Position numbers and translations under genes: made by a program. Source: Caryophanales bacterium UBA6356 (GTDB lineage: Bacteria > Bacillota_I > Bacilli_A > RFN20 > CAG-826). From it: DNA of 63,878 nucleotides. The notes under the pieces were generated by a model. That model did no database searches. It saw nothing but the letters and a program-made list of their open reading frames with translations, and was not told where the DNA came from. The stretch covers positions 10,060 through 73,937 of the forward strand of contig DJRQ01000038.1 of the NCBI GenBank assembly GCA_002440125.1. The letters are read 5' to 3'. Of this stretch, positions 36,534 to 43,693 are shown one piece after another; positions within the stretch are counted from its first letter, which is position 1; the number at the start of each line of letters is the position of its first letter.

Positions 36534-38486
36534 TTAAGCGCTTTTTCTTTCTTCGCGACGTTTCCTTCGAAGCCGTTTGGAAGCGTTCTTTGTGACAAGG
36601 AAGGTCACCACTAAGCCGCCTGCTAAGGCAATTTCCAAAGAAAGAACGACAATAGCCCAAATCGGCAAAGGAGAGCTCTTGACCTGTTCCCACATCGTCA
36701 ATACATCCGAAGCATCGTTGCCATAGTCTTCCATGATGGCTAAGCTTGGCATCGAGCAAAGGACCGTCCCTTTTTCCGTTTCGTCTTCGACGGGGTATTG
36801 GGCCAAGAATTGGCGTCCGACAAGAACCGTCTCTTCTTCGCCATCGAGGTTTTTCCCCGTCACTTCCTCGATTTCATCGCTATAGAAGATAGTGTCGATG
36901 TTGTCATGAAGTTCTTCGTTATCGAGCGTCCCATTATAGAAATAAGAGAGATCGATCCTCGTCCAATCTTCTTCAAGCTCTTCCTTAGCGAACTCGCTCC
37001 AACTCATCGCTACGCCATCCGAAGAGGCCATCTGATAGTCGCTCCCACGCATGTCGATATCCCCATAATCGAGCCCATCGTCATGAATGCCAGTGCCATC
37101 TTTATAAACGTAATTCCCCTCATCATCGAGAAGATAGGCTTCTTCCTCTTCGTCGTAGACATACATCGCTGCCGTCCGAGGATCGTAGGATTCGCGGATA
37201 TAGGTCAAAACGTCATTGCCCCCGACAAAAGAAGTGTATCCGATGTAATCCATATTGGCGGCGACGATTTCCGGATTCGAAATATAGTCGATGAACTTTT
37301 GGCAATATTGCTTTTTAAGGTCGTTCCCATGGACGTTGTCTTTGAGCATAACCCAGTTATCGCTCCAAATATTGCCACCCGTCAGAGGGACAGAATAATA
37401 CAAAGACACGGGATTTGCGGAGTTTTCGTCCCCTAAATCCATGGAAGTGATGGCATCGCCACTCCAAGCCGTGTCGATGCCGCTCTTCTTGCCCGTCGTG
37501 ATATCGGTCTTGCCGCTATCGACTTCCATCCCAAAGCTATTGTCTTTAAGCGTCGTCAAAGCATTTTGGATTTCATCGAGGATGATTTCCTTGGTATAGG
37601 TTTTTGAGGAACTATCCACTTTCTTGGCCAAGGCATTGAATTCATCGAGATAGTTTAAGTTGTTGAATATGACTTTCACATCTTGTTGGTATTGCTCTTT
37701 GGAATAGAGATTCCCCTGAGCATCGCGCCCAGCAACATACCAATCTTTCAAGGCCTTGAAATACTTGTCGTAGACGTGCATAAGACCAATGGCATAGGTG
37801 TCACGCATCGAGTCTTTGATTTGGAAAGTGCCATGATACGCTTCGTTCCACATGGCGTTCCAATCGCTCATTTGGACCTTGACGTCTTCGGAGGAAAGGC
37901 CGCGTTCTTGGTAGACGGAGAAATCGGGGTTATAGGTGATGCCTAAAGTGCCCCACATATAACCGCGCGCATAGTCGCCAAGCTTCCTTTCTTCCACGCC
38001 ATCCGAGGTTTTCACTTTGGCGCGAATGCCATCGAGAAGATTCTTCAATGTCGGCGAAGCGTATTCCTCGTAATAGTCTTCCCACTTCGAAGCGCTCTCT
38101 CCGTAAAGAGCGGCCCTTTCCTCTCCCCTCGCAAAAGGTTCAAGCATATCTAGACCCATCATCTTTTGGATGATGTAGTCGCTATTGTTGACAAGATCAT
38201 AAGCCGCCGTCCCTGCCGTTACTTTGGAAAGGATCTCTTCAGGGGTGCTAAAGACGCTGTAATTGACTTTAAGAGTGACGCCATCGACTTCTTTCACATA
38301 ATCGACAAAATCGTCCACCAAAGTCCTCGGAAGGCCGTTTTCCGTATCGTAAGTCAAGATGTAATCATCGCTATTTGCGATATTGATCGTAATAACAGAA
38401 TCAGATGAATCGCTTTCGTTTGCCCCACAAGAGGCGAGCATCAAAGCGGTTAAGCTTAAAACAAGCAAGGAACTCTTTTTTTTCAT
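36534..38486 (-). CDS. potD: Spermidine/putrescine ABC transporter substrate-binding lipoprotein, extended
   Basis: 650 residues from ATG 38486 (GGGAGGACC upstream), nearly twice a normal PotD. Lipobox MLASC near 19; PotD fold seen in DVVNSDYIIQKMMGLDMLEPF-like and YARGYMWGTLGITYNPD segments, then YSVPLTGGNIWSDNWVMLKD. A large insert lies at about 260-360 and a further acidic one after 470. A C-terminal membrane helix (LPIWAIVVLSLEIALAGGLV) with a basic tail adds a second membrane anchor. Start overlaps the potC stop (TAATG). Confidence 0.88.
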   Translation of the reverse strand: MKKKSSLLVLSLTALMLASCGANESDSSDSVITINIANSDDYILTYDTENGLPRTLVDDFVDYVKEVDGVTLKVNYSVFSTPEEILSKVTAGTAAYDLVNNSDYIIQKMMGLDMLEPFARGEERAALYGESASKWEDYYEEYASPTLKNLLDGIRAKVKTSDGVEERKLGDYARGYMWGTLGITYNPDFSVYQERGLSSEDVKVQMSDWNAMWNEAYHGTFQIKDSMRDTYAIGLMHVYDKYFKALKDWYVAGRDAQGNLYSKEQYQQDVKVIFNNLNYLDEFNALAKKVDSSSKTYTKEIILDEIQNALTTLKDNSFGMEVDSGKTDITTGKKSGIDTAWSGDAITSMDLGDENSANPVSLYYSVPLTGGNIWSDNWVMLKDNVHGNDLKKQYCQKFIDYISNPEIVAANMDYIGYTSFVGGNDVLTYIRESYDPRTAAMYVYDEEEEAYLLDDEGNYVYKDGTGIHDDGLDYGDIDMRGSDYQMASSDGVAMSWSEFAKEELEEDWTRIDLSYFYNGTLDNEELHDNIDTIFYSDEIEEVTGKNLDGEEETVLVGRQFLAQYPVEDETEKGTVLCSMPSLAIMEDYGNDASDVLTMWEQVKSSPLPIWAIVVLSLEIALAGGLVVTFLVTKNASKRLRRKRREERKSA

Positions 38487-39373
38487 TAGTAGGTCCTCCC
38501 TTTGCGTTTCTTGTTCTTTTTCGCCTTTTGATTTTGAAGAAGCGTAAAACCGACAGCCAATAAAAGGACAAGCAAGAAAATAATCGTGCAAAGCGCCCTC
38601 AATTCCGCCGGAAGCGGATGTTTCTTGATAATGCCTTCCACATAAGTCGAAATCGTTTGGATGTCGCTATTGCCACTAAGAAGTCCAGGGCCGGTGGTAA
38701 AGGCCGTGACGATGAAGTCATCCAAAGACAAAGTGATGGCGATAAGGAAGCCACTTAATATCCCAGGGACGATCTCAGGGAAGACGGCTTTGCGAAGGGC
38801 TTGTCGAGGGGTGCAGCCTAAATCAAGCGCCGCTTCGTAAAGGGCGGGATCCATCTGGATGAGTTTCGGCTTCACACTCAAATAGACGAAAGGAATGGTA
38901 AGCACCAAGTGGCCAAGCAAAAGAGTCCAGAAGGAAAGGTGGATGCCAAGAGCCACGAAAACAACAATAAGCGACAAAGCGATGACGATTTCCGGATTCA
39001 CAACCGGAATTTGGGTGAGAAATTCCAAAGAGCGTTTCGGAAGCTTCTTGCATTCATAGACGCCAATGGCACCCATCGTGCCGATGATGGTCGATAAAGT
39101 CGCGGCCAGCAAGGCGATAATCACCGTATTGCCAATGGCTCTTTGAATCTGAGCGTCCTTGAAAAGGTTGATGTAGAGATCGAAGCTAAACTTCCCCCAT
39201 TCGCCAAGGTTCAAATCGCCGCCATTCTCCCCGACTGTGAAGCTATAGATCATAAGCACCAGCACGGGAAGATACATAAGAAGGAGCAAGATCCAGATAT
39301 AGGATTGCCCAACGCACTTAAAGATAAGGGTTTTCTTCTCTTTGCTCATAAGAGGCTTTCTTGTCTTTACCAT
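38486..39373 (-). CDS. potC: Spermidine/putrescine ABC transporter permease
   Basis: 295 residues, six membrane spans with the binding-protein-dependent inner membrane motif EAALDLGCTPRQALRKAVFPEIVPG (EAA loop, near 190). ATG 39373 lies after GAGGAGG and overlaps the potB end by 7 nt. Forms the transmembrane channel with PotB. Confidence 0.92.
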   Translation of the reverse strand: MVKTRKPLMSKEKKTLIFKCVGQSYIWILLLLMYLPVLVLMIYSFTVGENGGDLNLGEWGKFSFDLYINLFKDAQIQRAIGNTVIIALLAATLSTIIGTMGAIGVYECKKLPKRSLEFLTQIPVVNPEIVIALSLIVVFVALGIHLSFWTLLLGHLVLTIPFVYLSVKPKLIQMDPALYEAALDLGCTPRQALRKAVFPEIVPGILSGFLIAITLSLDDFIVTAFTTGPGLLSGNSDIQTISTYVEGIIKKHPLPAELRALCTIIFLLVLLLAVGFTLLQNQKAKKNKKRKGRTY

Positions 39374-40227
39374 AAGGCACCTCCTCTATTGGACGCGGCA
39401 TCTTTATCGACGCCGCGCGTCAAGAACATCGAAATGCCGATGATGATTAGCATCACCAAAGCCATGAAGGAACCCTCGTTCCAAAGAGAGTTCGTGAAAT
39501 CAAGATAAATATAGTTCCCAAAGAGGGTGATTTTCCCTTCCGAAAGGGTATCGCTGATGACATAGCTCGACATGACTGGCATAAAAACCATCTCCGAGGC
39601 GCTCACAATGCCAGGAAGGCTTTGGGGAAGAATGTTCCGGAAGAAGGTTTGAAAGCGGTTCGCGCCAAGATCGTAAGAAGCCTCGATTTGGCTGCGGTCA
39701 AGCTTAAGCATCGTGGTATAGAGAGGGAGAATCGTGAATGGAATGTAGTTATAGACCATGCCGATTAGAGTCGCACCCCAAGGATGGGTCGATCCATCTA
39801 AGCCCATCCAACTAAGAAGATCACGCGTAGCGCCAGTGCGGATAACGAAGTTGATCCACATTGGCATGATGAAGAGAATCACAAGGACGCTATTCTTGGA
39901 GACGCGCTTATCGGCCAAGAAGAAAGCGGCCGGATAGCTAAGCAATATGCAAATGGCGGTTGTCTGTAAGCCCATGAAAAGGGAAACAAAGAGGACTTCC
40001 CATTTATAGCTTTTCGTGAAGAAATTTGCCGCCGCATCGAAAGAAAAGGAAACAACCTTGTTGTTATATTCGTCGTAGGTAGTCTTGGTGAAGGCGTAAA
40101 TCAAAATCGTAAGAAGAGGGATGACGACGAAAAGGACGAGGAAAAGCGCATAAGGAATGGCCAAGTGTTTCCGCTTCAACGCGAAAAAGCGCTTCATCTT
40201 GGCTAAAGCAACCCTATTCGACGACAT
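39367..40227 (-). CDS. potB: Spermidine/putrescine ABC transporter permease
   Basis: 286 residues, six membrane spans; EAA loop EASYDLGANRFQTFFRNILPQ near 190. ATG 40227 is chosen over the TTG three codons earlier; it overlaps the potA 3' end by 14 nt, implying coupled translation. MKRFFALKRK at 11 residues in is another possible start. Confidence 0.9.
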   Translation of the reverse strand: MSSNRVALAKMKRFFALKRKHLAIPYALFLVLFVVIPLLTILIYAFTKTTYDEYNNKVVSFSFDAAANFFTKSYKWEVLFVSLFMGLQTTAICILLSYPAAFFLADKRVSKNSVLVILFIMPMWINFVIRTGATRDLLSWMGLDGSTHPWGATLIGMVYNYIPFTILPLYTTMLKLDRSQIEASYDLGANRFQTFFRNILPQSLPGIVSASEMVFMPVMSSYVISDTLSEGKITLFGNYIYLDFTNSLWNEGSFMALVMLIIIGISMFLTRGVDKDAASNRGGALW

Positions 40228-41725
40228 AAGCCCCAATGTCCTTCTTCAAGCGGAGTTTGATCTTCTCTTTGGCAATATCGACGGAGACGATATCGCCAAC
40301 GTTCCATTGGTAAGGAGAATTGGCAAGGAAGTCTTCTTCCCCTTCGGTGCGGATGAGATATTGGTAATGGTCGCCGATCCAAACGGCGCTAATGATGGTG
40401 CCCTTGGCGAGGCCCTCTTCGAGGTTATCGCTGATAACAGGGTCTTCCAAAGAGCAAGAAGCGACGACTTTGGCATCGCTCAAATCGTATTCGCGGCCGT
40501 TTTTAGGATCGACCAAGAAGCCTTTTTCGTTTAAGGAGCTCCCCTTCAAGAGTTGGGTGATATCAGCGTGAAGAATGACATCCCCCGTCTCGATGTCGCC
40601 ATTCTTATCGATGATGGCGTCATCCCATTCGTTTCCAGTGACGTCTTTATGAACGATTTGGAGGTTCTCTTTATCGACATTGATGGAAACTTGATCCCCC
40701 ACTTGGTGTTTCTTCTTGTCACGGCAAAGGACCTCGCTTTTGCCGACAAGGATGACATAGCTATAGTCTTCGCCTTTAAAGACGCGGGAATCGATCGTTC
40801 CATTGACGATGCCTTTCCCCGGTTCGCCAAGTTCGACGTCCTCAGGACGGATAACGACATCGACTTTTTCGTTGATGGGGAATTCGTCTACCGCTTCCCA
40901 AACACCACCCAAGAAACGGACTTTGCTTTTGGAAGTCATCGTGCCGTTATAGATATTGGATTCGCCAATGAAGTCGGCGACATAAGCGCTTTTGGGTTCG
41001 TTATAGATTTCTTCTGGCGTTCCCACTTGCTCGATTTCGCCATCTTTCATGACGACGATCTTATCGGACATCGAAAGGGCCTCTTCTTGGTCGTGAGTAA
41101 CGTAAATAAAGGTGATGCCGAGTTTTCGATGCATCTCTTTAAGCTCTATTTGCATGTCTAGGCGCATTTTGTGATCAAGGGCGCTTAAAGGTTCATCTAG
41201 AAGGAGAACGCTTGGCTCATTGACGATAGCGCGAGCGATGGCGACGCGTTGTTGTTGGCCGCCAGAGAGATTGTTTATGTCACGATCCTCCATCTCTTCC
41301 ATATCGACGATAGCAAGGGCCTTGGCCACCTTTTCGTCGATCGTTTTGGAATCCAGATGCTTCATCTTGACATTCCCATTTTTGTCTTTGACCGGAACTT
41401 TCTTCAATTTCAAGCCAAAGGCGATGTTGTCGTAGACATCAAGATTGGGGAAAAGGGCATAATGTTGGAAAACGGTATTGACTGGCCTCTTATAAGGGGG
41501 CAAGTTCGTAATATCAAGCCCATCGAGAAGAATTTGCCCGCTCGTTGGGATATCGAATCCAGCGATCATGCGGAGGGTGGTCGTTTTGCCACATCCGCTC
41601 GGGCCAAGAAGCGTCACGAATTCGCCACGTTTGATGTCAAGATTGAAGTCGTTGACAGCCGTGAAGGTCTTGTCGAAAACCTTGGAAACGTGGACGAGAG
41701 AAATAATCGAATCCTTACCATCCAT
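40214..41725 (-). CDS. potA: Spermidine/putrescine ABC transporter ATP-binding protein, extended
   Basis: 503 residues against about 370 for usual PotA. Walker A GPSGCGKTT near 41, Q-loop FQHYALFPNL, signature LSGGQQQR near 150, Walker B LLLDEPLSALD. Linker insert NGNVKMKHLDSK near 110. The C-terminus holds two TOBE-like units (KVRFLGG..VVIRPEDVEL..YVILVG..VGDQVSINVD and later YQYLIRTEGEEDF..VGDIVSVDIAKEKIKLRLK) separated by about 100 residues. ATG 41725 has GGAG upstream; the TTG at 41749 does not. First gene of potABCD. Confidence 0.92.
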   Translation of the reverse strand: MDGKDSIISLVHVSKVFDKTFTAVNDFNLDIKRGEFVTLLGPSGCGKTTTLRMIAGFDIPTSGQILLDGLDITNLPPYKRPVNTVFQHYALFPNLDVYDNIAFGLKLKKVPVKDKNGNVKMKHLDSKTIDEKVAKALAIVDMEEMEDRDINNLSGGQQQRVAIARAIVNEPSVLLLDEPLSALDHKMRLDMQIELKEMHRKLGITFIYVTHDQEEALSMSDKIVVMKDGEIEQVGTPEEIYNEPKSAYVADFIGESNIYNGTMTSKSKVRFLGGVWEAVDEFPINEKVDVVIRPEDVELGEPGKGIVNGTIDSRVFKGEDYSYVILVGKSEVLCRDKKKHQVGDQVSINVDKENLQIVHKDVTGNEWDDAIIDKNGDIETGDVILHADITQLLKGSSLNEKGFLVDPKNGREYDLSDAKVVASCSLEDPVISDNLEEGLAKGTIISAVWIGDHYQYLIRTEGEEDFLANSPYQWNVGDIVSVDIAKEKIKLRLKKDIGAYVVE

Positions 41726-42075
41726 TTTGGGGTCTCCTCTTTTATCCAAAATCTGTGCGAAACACGCCTTCGATAGGAGTGCGTTTTCTCACGGCGAAAA
41801 ATATGGGGCTTGGGGGGTCAAAAATCAACAACTTTTTTTCGATTTTTTTCCTTTCGTTTTCCTCTTCGTTTTCTAAAAAAACAAAAAGTGGCTTTCTATC
41901 GATATTTTCTAAAGATTATAAGATTTTTTGATCGTCGAGATTTTTACAAGTTTTAAGAGCGATTTCGCGCTTAAAATTTCGCTTTGTTTTCTTTCGATTT
42001 TCAAGAAAGTTTTCGCGGAGAGAGGCCCGCTCTTTTCCCTTGCTCTCTTTCGAGAAGGTTTTTAAAATAGGATTC
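41726..42075. other. Divergent intergenic region, AT-rich
   Basis: Contains the upstream regions of potA (left) and the thioredoxin-like lipoprotein (right). Long T-rich runs at 41830-41930; no clear -35/-10 pair, riboswitch or repeat could be fixed. Confidence 0.3.
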
Positions 42076-43230
42076 ATGAAAAAAACACCTCTCTTTTACG
42101 CCCTTCTCTTACTTCCTTTTTTAGCGCCTTTGGCTTCTTGCAGCGCCAATAGCAATTCCACTCTTGCCCATTTGAATTTCGGAATGCTTTATGATGCGAC
42201 TCTAGACACCCAAAATAGCTCTCAATTCGCTGACCATTCCATCTCGCTTACCTATGGAGAGCTCGTCTCCAAAATAAACAACAAGGAAAGCTTCTTGCTT
42301 TTGGTTTACGACAAAGGGAATACTTGCACATGCTGGTATCGGTACGAGGCGACTTTGCTTCGTGCCATGAAAGCCAAGAATCTCCTCATTTATGGCATCG
42401 ACCCGCAAGAGTTCGAAGGTGGCAAAGAGACATATGGAATCAAGTATTCTTCAAGCGAAGAGAATCTCGTCGTCTTCCAAGAAGGGAGCGTCCTTGCTCA
42501 AAAAAGCACCAACGGAACCGACGACCCCTTTGTTGAATATGACAATTTCATCGCTTGGTTAGAGGGAAAAGCCAAAACCAGCGATATGCTTCGAATAAGC
42601 AAAAAACAACTGGACGATCTTTTCGAAGAGAGCGGCACTCCTTCTTTCTTGGTCTATTTTGGAAGAGAGAGTTGCGGCGATTGCTCCTATATCGATAAGA
42701 ACTTCCTCTATACCTATAATAAAGAGGAAAGAAATACCTCCTATTACCTCGATTGCGACGAAGTGGGCATTCGCTTCGAAAGCGAAGAAGCCAAAAAAGA
42801 AGGAAAAGTCGGCGCCATTTGGCAAACTTTCAAAGACGACTATGGTCTAAGCGAGAAATATAACGAAGAGCTTGGCTATGGGCAAGGCTATGTCCCTAGT
42901 TTCATCCTTTATAATAAGGGAAAGAAAGAAGATAGAAAGGCGAGCCTCATTCGGGATATGATCGTGACCTTTAACGACGAAGTGAAGGGAGAAAACGGCA
43001 AATACACGCTTAGCAATTCTTTTTATAGCGAGGAGCGGATTCAAAATAGCGAAGCTCTCTCTTCCCTAAAAGAAAAAGGGATGGACTTCGTTTTAAAGGG
43101 AATAGAAATCCCCGAAAGCGAGATCGAAACCTATCCTGGCGGTTATATCGCCTGGAAAAAAGAAGCGGCACTTCAAAAAGAGAAGCCACTTTTACAAGGT
43201 TTTTTGGATTTTTACTTGAAAAAAGAGTGA
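42076..43230 (+). CDS. Lipoprotein with two thioredoxin-like domains
   Basis: 384 residues from ATG 42076. Lipobox PLASC near 20. First thioredoxin-like unit: FLLLVYDKGNTCTCWYRYEATLL near 75, where the usual CxxC becomes CTCW. Second unit: SFLVYFGRESCGDCSYIDKNF near 190 with a CGDC-type redox motif, then YVPSFILYNKG with the family cis-Pro. It is probably a membrane-tethered extracytoplasmic thiol protein. It has no operon partner; IS-like sequences begin right after its stop. Confidence 0.72.
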   Translation: MKKTPLFYALLLLPFLAPLASCSANSNSTLAHLNFGMLYDATLDTQNSSQFADHSISLTYGELVSKINNKESFLLLVYDKGNTCTCWYRYEATLLRAMKAKNLLIYGIDPQEFEGGKETYGIKYSSSEENLVVFQEGSVLAQKSTNGTDDPFVEYDNFIAWLEGKAKTSDMLRISKKQLDDLFEESGTPSFLVYFGRESCGDCSYIDKNFLYTYNKEERNTSYYLDCDEVGIRFESEEAKKEGKVGAIWQTFKDDYGLSEKYNEELGYGQGYVPSFILYNKGKKEDRKASLIRDMIVTFNDEVKGENGKYTLSNSFYSEERIQNSEALSSLKEKGMDFVLKGIEIPESEIETYPGGYIAWKKEAALQKEKPLLQGFLDFYLKKE

Positions 43231-43395
43231 TAGTGCTCTCCCTTTGATGAAGGTAGTATTGTTCGTTTTTAGTTTCATTTGCGTATCAATGCGGCCTCTT
43301 CGGCCGCCATCGACGAAAAAAGTTGTATGATTGACATGTCGCATAGCTCCTTTCATTTTTGTGAGAACAAACAAATTATAAGGGCTATGCGGCTT

Positions 43396-43421
43396 TTTGC
43401 TTCCCCGGCCGGGGAAGCAAA
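43396..43421. repeat. Perfect 26-bp GC-rich palindrome
   Basis: TTTGCTTCCCCGG and its exact complement CCGGGGAAGCAAA meet without spacer. Strikingly GC-rich compared with the flanks. Confidence 0.9.
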
Positions 43422-43423
43422 GC

Positions 43424-43487
43424 TATTATCACTCAATTAGACGTACTTATTGTCACTTCCAATTACAAAGACTTATCGTCACTCCCA
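43424..43487. mobile_element. Probable IS21-like terminal repeat remnant
   Basis: Three copies of an ATYGTCACT-type element at 43427, 43451 and 43477 (intervals of 24 and 26 nt), with AATTAGACGTACTT and AATTACAAAGACTT between. Multiple short direct repeats in this arrangement are known from ends of IS21-family elements. No transposase gene remains, so this would be a solo end or miniature derivative. Confidence 0.4.
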
Positions 43488-43693
43488 AAGCTAAGAGAGT
43501 CTTAATCTAAAAGAAGACGATCGGCAAGAGTTTGATGGCATATGGATACGGCTCAAATGGGCACTTTCTCAAACGAAAGCCCAAGGCGCCTTTTCAATAA
43601 TAAATAAAGAAGGACGAGACGAAGAACATTTACGGAAAGAGGGCTAAAAAGATTCCAAAAATTGGACGCATATATAAGAAAGTGAGAAGAAGG

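Larger units (their letters stand above)
43231..43693. other. Noncoding region with IS-like repeats and palindromes
   Basis: No credible ORF. It includes a GCGGCC/GGCCGC hairpin (43291-43307), an inverted pair around CGCATAGC/GCTATGCG (43339-43392), the GC-rich palindrome and three direct ATTGTCACT-like repeats described separately. A revcomp copy of the repeat, AGTGATA, lies at the left edge (43227-43233) over the lipoprotein stop codon. Together these suggest the scar of an insertion element. Confidence 0.45.

Noticed and set aside
40553..41161. 202-codon plus-strand frame
   Set aside because: Antisense to potA, whose motifs are complete.
41800..42000. Riboswitch or leader RNA between potA and the thioredoxin-like lipoprotein
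   Set aside because: Only T-rich runs are seen; no conserved stem set or terminator/antiterminator pair could be drawn.
43192..43374. 60-codon minus-strand frame over the lipoprotein 3' end
   Set aside because: It overlaps the lipoprotein end and the IS-like region. Although AAAGGAG occurs near an internal ATG, the peptide has no family and the region is repeat-rich.
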